Of a DNA stretch of 64,000 nt, positions 43,706-52,210 are shown piece after piece. How positions within the stretch are numbered: position 1 is the stretch's first letter; every line of letters starts with the position of its first letter. The stretch comes from Chitinophagaceae bacterium (lineage in GTDB: Bacteria; Bacteroidota; Bacteroidia; Chitinophagales; Chitinophagaceae), in assembly GCA_947454235.1 (NCBI GenBank), contig CANGIY010000005.1:62001-126000 (forward strand), given 5' to 3'. Under the pieces are notes generated by a model. The model was not told where the DNA came from, made no database searches, and saw nothing but the letters and a program-made list of their open reading frames with translations. The position numbers were made by a program, and so were the translations under genes.

Positions 43706-43909
43706 ATGAGCACAGTTGTTATAGAAGTTGATGATAAGGTTTCATTGAAACTTTTCATGGACTTGGCTAAAAAACTTCAATTAAAGGCGAAGGTTTTGAC
43801 GGAAACTCAAAAAGAAGACTTTGCATTGCTTTCCATGATGGAACAGCGAAAAAACGACGAATCGGTTGATGTAAATAGTACTTTAGAATTGCTTTCAAAA
43901 ATTAAGTAA
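43706..43909 (+). CDS. Putative antitoxin
   Basis: 67 residues from the ATG at 43706 (an earlier start at 43685 would run through the -7 element). Short beta start (STVVIEVDDKVSLKLFMDLAKKL) followed by a charged, flexible C-terminus (ETQKEDFALLSMMEQRKNDES), the layout of antitoxins that wrap around RelE/ParE toxins. It ends 1 bp before the toxin frame. The exact antitoxin family is not recognised. Confidence 0.65.
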   Translation: MSTVVIEVDDKVSLKLFMDLAKKLQLKAKVLTETQKEDFALLSMMEQRKNDESVDVNSTLELLSKIK

Positions 43910-43910
43910 T

Positions 43911-44177
43911 TTGAACGTTGTTGCAACAACGTCATTCAATAAAGACGTTGAAAAAGTAAAGGATGCAGAACTAGCGAAAAAAGTTTCAAAAGTCATTCAG
44001 GAAATGATTGATGCTACTTCAATAAGAGACATTCAAAATGTCAAAAAGTTAGCTGGTGCTCAAAATGCCTATCGAATTAAAATTGGCGAATAAAGGTTGG
44101 GTTTTTATTTGATTTCAGGTTCGATAAAATTGACAATTTTTGCCGGTCGCAAGGATATTTATAAGTACTTCCCTTAA
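43911..44177 (+). pseudogene. RelE/ParE-like toxin interrupted by an in-frame TAA
   Basis: The frame begins with TTG at 43911, 1 bp after the antitoxin stop, and encodes VVATTSFNKDVEKVKDAELAKK, then VKKLAGAQNAYRIKIGE, the core of RelE/ParE toxins. A TAA (44091-44093) then stands where the family has Tyr in GEYR. Reading on in the same frame gives RLGFYL...FAGRKDIYKYFP and a TAA at 44175, exactly the canonical RelE end. The total of 88 codons is the normal toxin length. One base change (TAT or TAC to TAA) therefore removed the catalytic C-terminal part. The toxin is probably dead while the antitoxin is intact. Confidence 0.85.
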
Positions 44178-44252
44178 CTTAAAGGGGGTGTAAAAGACAA
44201 TTAGACAAAATATTTTAGAAGGCTTACACTTTTCATTTTAATAAGCCCCCCA

Positions 44253-46394
44253 TCACTCCACCCCAAACTTACTCCTCACCAAAATACCATAAGCGTCTTT
44301 ACCAACGAAGAGTTCGTAGCTGCCGGGGAAGACGCGCATAGTCTTGGTGTTGGCATCCCATTTGGCAAGCTCTTCGGTGGGTATTTTATACACTACGTGT
44401 TTCGACTCGCCGGGCTTTAATGTAATTCGGTTGATGCCTTTTAATTCCCTGTTGGGGAAGCCTATGCCGGGGCCGTACCTGATATAGATTTGCTCTACGT
44501 CGTCGGCCGCCATCTTACCTATGTTGGTTACGTCATAAGTTGCAACAATGAACTTGTCATTGGCAGTAACTTTTAAGCCGCCATACATGAATTGAGTATA
44601 GCTGAGTCCGTAACCAAAGCCATAAGCCACCTCATGTTCGTAATACCGGTAGGTGCGGTCTTTCATGGTATAATTGTCGAAAGCTGGTACGTCTTTGAGC
44701 GTTTTGTAAAAAGTAACAGGCAAGTGCCCCGAAGGCGACACCTTCCCGAACAATATATCAGCCAGTGCATTGCCACCCTGTTCGCCGGGATACCAGGCCA
44801 TGATAATAGCGTCGGCGTAAGGTTCTATTTCATCAATATTAATTGCACTACCACCCGTCAGCACCACGATTATTGGTTTGTTCACCGCTACCCTTAGGGC
44901 TTTTAAAAAGGCGATCTGGCTGGCAGGTAACGATAGGCTGGTTCTGTCGCCACCACTGTTTGATAGGAAGGCATCACCAGCTTCTCCTTCATTTACGGGG
45001 CTAAGTCCTAAAACCGCCACAGTTACATCTGCATTTCCGGCGGCCCAAATACCTCCAAAGTGTGTGGTATCGGTTTCGCCACAACCCAGGTCATACTCTA
45101 CACGGGTGCCCTTGCTCACCGCTGCTGTTATGCCTTCTACGAAGTTCACCAATTTGCTGCCAGTACCGTGGTAGCTACCCACCAATGCATCAATCGAGGC
45201 GGCGTTAGGTCCCACGACCATAATGCTTTTCAGGGTGTCGCGGTGCAGTGGAAGTACATTCAAACTGTTTTTCAGCAAAACCATGCTTTGTTGTGCCATT
45301 TTTCGCGCCAGCGCAATGTGTTTCCGGGTATGTATGCTATCGCCTTTAAAGGTGCGGTATTTTGATTTGAGTGGGTTATCGTAAAAACCAAGTTTTACTT
45401 GTGTCGTCAGTAAGGGCAGGAGTGCGCTGTCAACATCAGCGTCGGTGATTAGTTTGCGGTCAATGGCTGCTGTAATATCGCTTTGCAGCACCGAAGAGCA
45501 ATCGAGGTTAATGCCTGCTTTGATAGCTGCCGCTGCTGCGGCAGGTCCGTCTTTCAGGTATTTGTGGGTGCTGTACACATCGTCAAGTGCGCCACAGTCG
45601 GTTACAATATATCCTTTAAAGCCCCATTTGTTGCGTATGAGGTTTTTGAGCAAACCTATGTTCACTGAATTTGGAACTCCGTTTACTTCGTTGTAGGCGG
45701 TCATTATACCCGCAACTCCGTTCAAAGTGAGTTTCTTAAAGGCATACAGGTAGGTATTGTTCAGGTCGAAATCAGATACTTCGGCATTAAAGTAGTCGCG
45801 CTTGTTTTCAGGGCCGCTGTGTGCGACAAAGTGTTTGGCGGCAGCGGCTATTTTTAAGTGGTTTGAATCGGTGCCCTGCATACCTTTTACGTATGCTATC
45901 CCCATCACTGAAGTGAGATAGGGGTCTTCGCCGTATGTTTCTTGTCCGCGCCCCCAACGTGGGTCTCGAAAAATATTGATGTTCGGCGACCAGTAGGTCA
46001 GCCCTACATACATACCCCGGTTGCCCTTGTGCGATGCCAGATTGTGTTTTGCCCTTGCTTCGGTTGATATGACATTTCCCACCTGTTGCATCAGTTGTTC
46101 GTTGAAGCTGGCCGCCATACCTATTGCCTGCGGGAAAATAGTGGCTTCTCCCGCCCGTGCCACCCCGTGCAAACCTTCACTCCACCAGTTGTAAGCAGGT
46201 ATGTGCAGTCGGGGTATAGCTTGATTTCTGTACCCCAGCAACATCACTTTTTCTTCCAAGGTAAGCCTGTGTAACAAATCGGTGGCGCGGGTAGTTGCCG
46301 GCAGTGATTCATTTTTATAGGCATTTTGAGCGAACGCCCCTGAACAATAAAACGCAACAATGCTCACCCACAAACACCATGTCTTCATCGCCAT
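44253..46394 (-). CDS. Glycoside hydrolase family 3 (beta-glucosidase/xylosidase)
   Basis: 713 residues from the ATG at 46394, 4 bp after the GH29 stop; a start at 46430 would overlap GH29 by 32 bp. Signal peptide (MAMKTWCLWVSIVAFYCSGAFAQ), so periplasmic or exported. GH3 N-terminal domain: WWSEGLHGVARAG, then KHFVAHSGPENKRDYFN with substrate-binding Lys-His, and the nucleophile Asp266 in VTDCGALDD. The alpha/beta sandwich (SMVLLKNSLNVLPLHRD ... AWYPGEQGGNALADILFG) and the C-terminal fibronectin-III-like domain (GYGLSYTQF) are complete. The WSEGLHG motif and CGALDD are common in xylosidase-like members. It removes non-reducing beta-linked glucose or xylose; which one is not decided by sequence. 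Confidence 0.92.
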   Translation of the reverse strand: MAMKTWCLWVSIVAFYCSGAFAQNAYKNESLPATTRATDLLHRLTLEEKVMLLGYRNQAIPRLHIPAYNWWSEGLHGVARAGEATIFPQAIGMAASFNEQLMQQVGNVISTEARAKHNLASHKGNRGMYVGLTYWSPNINIFRDPRWGRGQETYGEDPYLTSVMGIAYVKGMQGTDSNHLKIAAAAKHFVAHSGPENKRDYFNAEVSDFDLNNTYLYAFKKLTLNGVAGIMTAYNEVNGVPNSVNIGLLKNLIRNKWGFKGYIVTDCGALDDVYSTHKYLKDGPAAAAAAIKAGINLDCSSVLQSDITAAIDRKLITDADVDSALLPLLTTQVKLGFYDNPLKSKYRTFKGDSIHTRKHIALARKMAQQSMVLLKNSLNVLPLHRDTLKSIMVVGPNAASIDALVGSYHGTGSKLVNFVEGITAAVSKGTRVEYDLGCGETDTTHFGGIWAAGNADVTVAVLGLSPVNEGEAGDAFLSNSGGDRTSLSLPASQIAFLKALRVAVNKPIIVVLTGGSAINIDEIEPYADAIIMAWYPGEQGGNALADILFGKVSPSGHLPVTFYKTLKDVPAFDNYTMKDRTYRYYEHEVAYGFGYGLSYTQFMYGGLKVTANDKFIVATYDVTNIGKMAADDVEQIYIRYGPGIGFPNRELKGINRITLKPGESKHVVYKIPTEELAKWDANTKTMRVFPGSYELFVGKDAYGILVRSKFGVE

Positions 46395-46398
46395 TATT

Positions 46399-47829
46399 TT
46401 ATTGGTATTCAATGGTGAAGCAAGCCGCATAATTCAGTTTTTGTAGGTTCAGTTGTGGGGCATTGTCAATTGTAATTCCGGTGTTGGTGCGCCTCCACTT
46501 CACGCTGGCGTTTGCGCCAGCCAGTGTTACTTTTTTGATTTTGCCTTCTTTCGAAAGTGGTATTTCAAAATGGTCGGTGAGCGATACTAAATCCTTTCCT
46601 TTTTCAGGCAATACGAATGCGAATACCTGCTTGCCGTTCTTGCTTTGGGTATAGAATATGTTACCTGCTGAATAAGGTGCGATAGGTTTTGAGCCATAAA
46701 TGCCGCCACCATTTACCTTTATCCATTTGCCAATGCCCTCAAGGCGTTGGTATGCCATTGAATCCCACTCGCCATCGGGCCCGGGACCTACGTTCAATAA
46801 TAGGTTGCCGCCTCTTGAAACTATTTTTACCAGTAGTTGTACCACTTCTCCCACCGATTTGTATTTGTCGTGCGGCACATAGCTCCATGATGTTGCCAGT
46901 GTCATACAGGTTTCCCATGGGTAGTTTAGGGGTTTTTCGGGTACTTCCTGTTCGGGCGTTGTGTAGTTTTCGTATTCTCCTGGCACTGCACGGTCAACCA
47001 CAATTATGCCGGGTTGGTTCTTGCGTGCCATGGCTTCAATTTTCGGCATATCAATATCCTGATTAAAGCGTACAGTACCTTGCCAGCCTTTCAGCGAATC
47101 TTCTTTTACATTGGGGCGCACCCAGCCGCCATCGAGCCAAAGAATATCGACCTTGCCATAGCCGGTAAGAATTTCCTGTAACTGATTGTAAGTGAAGCTC
47201 TTGAATTTTTCCCAGCGTTCGGGGTATTTAGCGGGGTCATAGTTCACCCTTCGATCTTTGGGTGGGAAGTAAGGCCACCAGTAGTCGGGCGAGTGCCAAT
47301 CGGGTTTGGAGAAATAGGCACCTACCCAGAAGTTTTCGCTTCTGAAAGCATTAAAAACCTCTTTTGTGATGTTGGCGCGTGGGTTTTTTGAAAAAGGAGT
47401 TTTAGGGTCGGTTATTTTATAATCGGTTTCCTTAGTGTCGAACATTGAAAATCCGTCGTGGTGCTTGGTCGTGAAAATCATGTACTTCATGCCTGCATTG
47501 TGTGCGGCTGTAGCCCACTTTTCAGGGTTAAAGCGCACGGGGTTAAAGGTAGATTGCAGGTTTTCGTAAGCTGTTTTGTATTCGTTATACGTACCAGAAT
47601 GTGGACCTTTTCTTTGAGTCCAGCCTTCATCTTCCGGGCAAATGCTCCAGCTTTCTACTATCCCCCATTGGCTGTAGGTGCCCCAGTGCATCAGCAGCCC
47701 AAACTTCAGATCTTGCCAGGCTTCAATTTTATGAATCACTGCCGTGTCTCGGGGTGGGGTGTAGTGGTATTCTTGTCCGTACAAGGTGCCGGTTGCCAGA
47801 CTGATGAGTAAAACTAAGACGCGCTTCAT
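46399..47829 (-). CDS. Alpha-L-fucosidase (glycoside hydrolase family 29)
   Basis: 476 residues from the ATG at 47829, which begins the signal peptide MKRVLVLLISLATGTLYGQ. GH29 features: KFGLLMHWGTYSQWG (41-55), TKHHDGFSMFD (121-131) in the active site, and the nucleophile Asp233 in ILWLDGGW. A C-terminal beta-sandwich follows. It removes terminal alpha-L-fucose in the periplasm or outside. It is 4 bp from the GH3 gene, so the two enzymes are co-expressed and may strip fucose and then glucose or xylose from one plant or algal glycan. No SusC/SusD pair is nearby. Confidence 0.93.
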   Translation of the reverse strand: MKRVLVLLISLATGTLYGQEYHYTPPRDTAVIHKIEAWQDLKFGLLMHWGTYSQWGIVESWSICPEDEGWTQRKGPHSGTYNEYKTAYENLQSTFNPVRFNPEKWATAAHNAGMKYMIFTTKHHDGFSMFDTKETDYKITDPKTPFSKNPRANITKEVFNAFRSENFWVGAYFSKPDWHSPDYWWPYFPPKDRRVNYDPAKYPERWEKFKSFTYNQLQEILTGYGKVDILWLDGGWVRPNVKEDSLKGWQGTVRFNQDIDMPKIEAMARKNQPGIIVVDRAVPGEYENYTTPEQEVPEKPLNYPWETCMTLATSWSYVPHDKYKSVGEVVQLLVKIVSRGGNLLLNVGPGPDGEWDSMAYQRLEGIGKWIKVNGGGIYGSKPIAPYSAGNIFYTQSKNGKQVFAFVLPEKGKDLVSLTDHFEIPLSKEGKIKKVTLAGANASVKWRRTNTGITIDNAPQLNLQKLNYAACFTIEYQ

Positions 47830-47956
47830 AAAAACAATTTCCAACTCAATAATACCGAAAAAACGACTACCTGCAAAAGCGGCATCAAGATTCGGTCATA
47901 TAACTGTTAAAAATGACTGTAGCAGAAATCAAATTCACGTATTATTGAATATTTTG

Positions 47957-47964
47957 TAAATTTG
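47957..47964 (+). promoter_or_regulatory. -7 element for the T9SS PKD-like protein
   Basis: TAAATTTG matches TAnnTTTG and lies 22 bp before the ATG. No -33 TTG is seen at the usual distance. Confidence 0.4.
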
Positions 47965-47986
47965 GAAAGCCTAAATATCTACTCCC

Positions 47987-49324
47987 ATGAAACGCATTAT
48001 TAAACAGTTGAAAACTGTAGCTCTTTCTCTGTTGTTATTGTTTATTTTAGTCTTGCCTGACGCTCAAAACGCTTTTGGACAATGTACTGTCAGAAGCATA
48101 ATTGATACAGCTACCCTAAGCTACAACGACAATTTGACACGGGGGTATATTAGAATTGATACTACTATAGCCACGTATACCAGCGGTGCTACATTCTCGT
48201 GGGCTTTCGACGATTGCCATTGTTTGCAAACTGGTAGAAATGTGTTACATGATTTTACTAATCCCAATAATGGTGGTTACCTTCATTTCACCATTACAGT
48301 CGCTGACAGCGGGGGCACCTGTTCCGGCACATACAATGATTCGGTTCCTGACCCCGATGTATTTAACTGCGCCTTCATGGGGCATCGTATTATTAGCGAC
48401 TGCTGGACTTCAGGTTTTTGTGGACCGTTGTTTGAAAGTGGCATTGCCGACTCGCCTTTATGCAGAAGTACCAACAAATTCAAGCAAATAGTGAGTACAC
48501 TTTGGGGAGATGGCAACACTACTACAGATACTATTCATGCCTTTTACCCATACGAACCTATCGCAGGGCATGCCTACACTACTTCAGGATTTTACAGGAT
48601 ATTGATGAACTATGCATTGTACAACCCTAACACAACGACAACATGCCCGTTGAGAGGCAATCAAGACCAATTTTACTACATCTATTCACACTTTCCTTCG
48701 GTACAATTTTCGGGCACTACGACTGTAACAGTTGGTGGAACGATAAGGATAATAGCTCACGATACTACACGCCCGTTCAACAATATGTACATGATGCAGC
48801 CGCACCCAAGTCCGCCATCGTTTTTAGCATGGGGCGATTCTTCCCAACTGTGGTTTGCATGGTTCCACCTCGATACCCAAATCGTGCGGAGTACTATTAT
48901 GCCTGAATGGATTCAAGGAAGGGCATATGATACCATCCTCACCTTAAGAAACATTGTCGCTGCCGACTCAGTTGCATATTTCTGCCGTGGCAGTTCGTTT
49001 TGTGGAGAATACACGATTGATACAATCCACTTTCATATACTTCCGCGAAATACAGGGCTTACCGAAGTATTGCACCCCGATCTTTCAGTGAGCTTGTATC
49101 CTAACCCTGCCGACCGTTCAGTAACTATAGTCCCATTGTCATTTGTCAATGATGTGGCGCAATGTACGTTTACAAATGCGCTTGGCGCAGTTGTTTACAG
49201 TGCCAAGGTAAATACCAACGAAAGAACAAAGGTTGATTTCGATTTACCCCAAGGTATTTACTTGTTAACGATTGAAGCCGCAGGCAGAAAAGTCACAGAA
49301 AGGCTGGTTGTAGCCAGAGAATAA
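47987..49324 (+). CDS. T9SS-secreted PKD-like protein, cysteine-rich
   Basis: 445 residues with a signal peptide (residues ~1-32, LILPDAQNAFGQ). The middle has PKD-like beta repeats (ATFSWAFDDCHC, VSTLWGDGNTTTDTIHAFYPY then HAYTTSGFYRI, the usual D-G-N ... H-x-Y pattern) and many cysteines (CAFMGH, DCWTSGFCG, FCRGSSFCGEY) that could form disulphides outside the cell. The last ~80 residues are a type A T9SS sorting domain (LYPNPADRSVTI ... PQGIYLLTIEAAG). The ligand is unknown. Confidence 0.85.
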   Translation: MKRIIKQLKTVALSLLLLFILVLPDAQNAFGQCTVRSIIDTATLSYNDNLTRGYIRIDTTIATYTSGATFSWAFDDCHCLQTGRNVLHDFTNPNNGGYLHFTITVADSGGTCSGTYNDSVPDPDVFNCAFMGHRIISDCWTSGFCGPLFESGIADSPLCRSTNKFKQIVSTLWGDGNTTTDTIHAFYPYEPIAGHAYTTSGFYRILMNYALYNPNTTTTCPLRGNQDQFYYIYSHFPSVQFSGTTTVTVGGTIRIIAHDTTRPFNNMYMMQPHPSPPSFLAWGDSSQLWFAWFHLDTQIVRSTIMPEWIQGRAYDTILTLRNIVAADSVAYFCRGSSFCGEYTIDTIHFHILPRNTGLTEVLHPDLSVSLYPNPADRSVTIVPLSFVNDVAQCTFTNALGAVVYSAKVNTNERTKVDFDLPQGIYLLTIEAAGRKVTERLVVARE

Positions 49325-49379
49325 TGGAGGCAATGACACGGCTTTTCTTACTTTCGTACATCGAACTGATTTTTCAGGC

Positions 49380-50891
49380 ATGTATAGATGGCTTTTATTA
49401 ATTCTGTTGTGGTGCGTTGCTGTAGTTGATAACTGTGCGGCACAAGCATACATCCCTGCCGACAAAGCAACACTCAATTATCGGCTTGTTGGGTTTTCAG
49501 GTTTGAAGCAACCAGGAATAGTCAAGTACCAGCTGGAAGTGGCCGAAGGAAATTATATCAGTGACAACGAGTTCGTACAACACATTGTTGTTAAGAAGCA
49601 AGCTGCAGAGCCCCGTTTTATAGCAGAATTGCCTGCATTCGGGCAGTCTTACACCTGGAGGATTTCAGCAATAGGTAATAATTCAGTTCAAGCACCATTG
49701 GTGCATTTTATGGTTTTACCTCTGCCATTGGCATTCAACGACATACAGGTTATTATACCCAAAAACACGAACAGATATACGGATGCGTATTTCTTTCATG
49801 ACGGTGCTAAAGCGCTCTATAACATGAAGGGCGAAGTCGTTTGGTTTTTACCGAGAGTTGGAGCATTTGACCCGACAGCTGAGGGCATCAGAGATTTAAA
49901 GGCATCGCCACAGGGTACAATCACATTTTTGGGCAATGGTTTACCCATGGAAATTGACTACAACGGAAAACTTCTTTGGGCAGCTCCTAAAACCGACAGC
50001 GCAGAATTGACAGGTGAAGGTAATTTTCATCACGAATTTCAAAGGCGTAAAAACGGGCACTACTATGTTATGGGCAATGCATTTCGAATCTGGAATAAAT
50101 GCTATCCCGGTGTATGTGACTCTACTTCCATTTTACCATTCGGAACCAATGTTGCCAATACTACCAATACTCGGAACCTTGATTTCACTACTATTTTAGA
50201 ATATGATAATAACGGCAGTGTAGTATGGAAGTGGAATTCTATGGATTATATCATTCATTCTGATTTGTTTCAAAGACTTGGCAAAGATGGCTTTGCAGAC
50301 ATTGATGCACATGCTAATGCCTTTACGTTCAGCAACGATGGTAAAATCATCTATATCAGCTTCAGGAATATCGACCGCGTAATTGCGTTGGGATACCCTT
50401 CGGGGAAGGTGCTTGCATCGTATGGCACTCGTTATTCATTGGGGAAACTGCCGCCGAAGCCTATGTTTTCAGAGCAGCATAGCATTCAGATAACAGGAAA
50501 AAGTAAGTTGCTCATGTACAACAACAACAGTAACTACGAAACAGCTCAACCAAATGTGCTTGAATGTACCCTACCTGTAGGTAAGGGTGAATTGCGCAAA
50601 AGCTGGGAGGCCCCCTGCCTTGGCACGTACCCTTTACTGGACGATAGCACCCGCAAAATGGGTAGACATGGAGGGAAAGTACAGGAATTACCCGACGGTT
50701 CAATTATGGTAGCAAACTGCTCGCCATATTGGAGTATGTATATAATTGAAAGAAATAAAAAAGTGACATGGGAGGCAACCTTCAACAAGTATAACCGGGC
50801 AAAAGCGCGCTGGGAGCCATTGGATTCATACAGAAGCGAGATGATTGTAGACAAAGTCCTGATTGGGCGTTTAATATTCGGTGCCAACTAA
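49380..50891 (+). CDS. Arylsulfotransferase (ASST)-like secreted beta-propeller protein
   Basis: 503 residues with a signal peptide (MYRWLLLILLWCVAVVDNCAA). An N-terminal ~90-residue fibronectin-like domain (LNYRLVGFSGLKQPG ... YTWRISAIGN) is followed by a propeller of the ASST family: KGEVVWFLPR, MEIDYNGKLLWAA, FHHEFQRRKNGHYYV, VWKWNSMDYI, DIDAHANAFTFSNDGKIIYISFRNIDRVIAL. The His in the HANAF motif corresponds to family active-site histidines. ASST enzymes move sulfate between phenolic compounds without PAPS; activity here is inferred. Followed 17 bp later by an alpha/beta hydrolase gene, probably co-transcribed. Confidence 0.78.
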   Translation: MYRWLLLILLWCVAVVDNCAAQAYIPADKATLNYRLVGFSGLKQPGIVKYQLEVAEGNYISDNEFVQHIVVKKQAAEPRFIAELPAFGQSYTWRISAIGNNSVQAPLVHFMVLPLPLAFNDIQVIIPKNTNRYTDAYFFHDGAKALYNMKGEVVWFLPRVGAFDPTAEGIRDLKASPQGTITFLGNGLPMEIDYNGKLLWAAPKTDSAELTGEGNFHHEFQRRKNGHYYVMGNAFRIWNKCYPGVCDSTSILPFGTNVANTTNTRNLDFTTILEYDNNGSVVWKWNSMDYIIHSDLFQRLGKDGFADIDAHANAFTFSNDGKIIYISFRNIDRVIALGYPSGKVLASYGTRYSLGKLPPKPMFSEQHSIQITGKSKLLMYNNNSNYETAQPNVLECTLPVGKGELRKSWEAPCLGTYPLLDDSTRKMGRHGGKVQELPDGSIMVANCSPYWSMYIIERNKKVTWEATFNKYNRAKARWEPLDSYRSEMIVDKVLIGRLIFGAN

Positions 50892-50908
50892 TTGACATTA
50901 AAAAATTT

Positions 50909-51565
50909 ATGCCAGCAACAACGATATACTTCCTAACAGGTCTGGGTGCTGATGAGCGTTTTTGCGAGCGGCTTGAAATACCCGGATATGTGTTTAAGTT
51001 CATAGCATGGAAGCCTTTTTCAAAAGCCGATACACTGCAAACGTATGCGATGAAAATGGCGCAGGATATACCACCCGGAAAGCAATTGATTGCCGGGCTT
51101 TCGTTTGGGGGAATGCTGGCTGTTGAGATAGCCAAGGCTCGCCCGGAGGTACATGCCATGCTGATTTCGACTGCCAGAACGGCTAAAGATGTGAAGTGGA
51201 TTAACCCCATAAACCGCGCCATTATGAACTGGAACCTCATTCCCCGAAAATTGTTAGGACGCCCTAATCCGCTGGCGTACAAGGTATTGGGGGCTACTAA
51301 TGCCGAAGAACGGGCCCTGATTGATGATATCAACAGAAAATGCGACCCCGACATTAAAATATCGAGCATGAAGGCGATACTCAACTGGACCAATACTGTA
51401 GTGCCCGCAAATACTTTTCATGTACACGGCACCGATGATAAAATGCTGATGCCAAAGCGCAATGCCCCTGATGTGTGGCTGGAAGGCGGTAAACACATCA
51501 TGATTTATACTAGGGCAAAAGAGGTATCAGCAATTTTGGAACGGTATTTGCAAAGCATAGGTTAG
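50909..51565 (+). CDS. Alpha/beta hydrolase
   Basis: 218 residues, no signal. The nucleophile elbow is GLSFGG with Ser65. The acid is probably the first Asp of HVHGTDDKML and the base His is in GGKHIMIY, giving a complete Ser-Asp-His triad. LTGLGADERF near the start forms the oxyanion region. Probably a cytoplasmic esterase or thioesterase-like enzyme; the substrate is unknown. It follows the ASST-like gene by 17 bp. Confidence 0.85.
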   Translation: MPATTIYFLTGLGADERFCERLEIPGYVFKFIAWKPFSKADTLQTYAMKMAQDIPPGKQLIAGLSFGGMLAVEIAKARPEVHAMLISTARTAKDVKWINPINRAIMNWNLIPRKLLGRPNPLAYKVLGATNAEERALIDDINRKCDPDIKISSMKAILNWTNTVVPANTFHVHGTDDKMLMPKRNAPDVWLEGGKHIMIYTRAKEVSAILERYLQSIG

Positions 51566-51624
51566 GGTGCAAAAAATGCCTGAAACAAATATTTCATTAC
51601 TTTTATCAAAATTATCAAACGACG

Positions 51625-52134
51625 ATGAGAACTTTCACCAAGATATTACTCCCGGTTGTGGCAATGGTTACCATGCTGAGTTGTGCAAGTGCGCAGGAGA
51701 AAAAAGACGGACTTACATGGTACACTGATATCGAACAAGCTGCAAAAGTTTCGAACGATACACACAGACCTATTTTTGGCTTTTTTACCGGCAGCGACTG
51801 GTGTGGTTGGTGCCACAAGCTGGAAGCTGATGTAATGTCGAAACAACAATTTAAAGACTGGGCTGCAAAACATGTGGTGCTTTTGGAGCTTGACTTCCCG
51901 CGTAAAAAGCAATTGCCTCAAAAACTCCAGGACCAAAACAACAGTCTGCAACAGTTCTTTAGGGTACAGGGCTATCCTACAGTATGGATTTTTGACATTG
52001 CAAAAGATTCTGCTAACCGTTATAATATCACTCCAAAAGGTTCATTGGGCTATTCTGATTTGCAAACTTTCATGAGAACAGCCGACTCCCTCTCAAAAGT
52101 GCAGCCTCCAAAGCCTGACACGAAAAAGAAATAG
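51625..52134 (+). CDS. Exported thioredoxin-like protein (CGWC)
   Basis: 169 residues. The N-terminal hydrophobic segment (ILLPVVAMVTMLSCASAQ) is a signal peptide or, less clearly, a lipoprotein signal at Cys20. The thioredoxin-fold active site is Cys60-Gly-Trp-Cys63 in GSDWCGWCHKLEADV, and the cis-Pro is in QGYPTVWIF. This matches the periplasmic DUF255/thioredoxin_7-type group that reduces disulphides or protects against oxidants. The C-terminus is Lys/Pro rich. A hairpin follows the stop. Confidence 0.87.
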   Translation: MRTFTKILLPVVAMVTMLSCASAQEKKDGLTWYTDIEQAAKVSNDTHRPIFGFFTGSDWCGWCHKLEADVMSKQQFKDWAAKHVVLLELDFPRKKQLPQKLQDQNNSLQQFFRVQGYPTVWIFDIAKDSANRYNITPKGSLGYSDLQTFMRTADSLSKVQPPKPDTKKK

Positions 52135-52164
52135 TTTAAGACTTAAATCATACCAATATAATTT

Positions 52165-52195
52165 CAACAGCCGTTCGTTAACCGAGCGGCTGTTG
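52165..52195. terminator. Strong hairpin between convergent genes
   Basis: CAACAGCCGTTCG (52165-52177) pairs with CGAGCGGCTGTTG (52183-52195): 13 bp with one G-T pair and a 5-base loop. The downstream T-content is low on both strands, so it may work as a shared terminator or as a transcript-end stabiliser. Confidence 0.55.
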
Positions 52196-52210
52196 TGGTT
52201 TATGGGGGGG

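Noticed and set aside
43911-44093. A genuine 60-residue toxin
   Set aside because: Canonical RelE C-terminal sequence continues in frame directly after the stop.
25830-44177. TAA recoded as an amino acid
   Set aside because: TAA ends many intact genes here at exactly the expected family length (for example nbaC and hldD).
47830-47986. -33/-7 promoter pair for the divergent GH29 gene
   Set aside because: No TAnnTTTG with a suitably spaced TTG was found on the minus strand.
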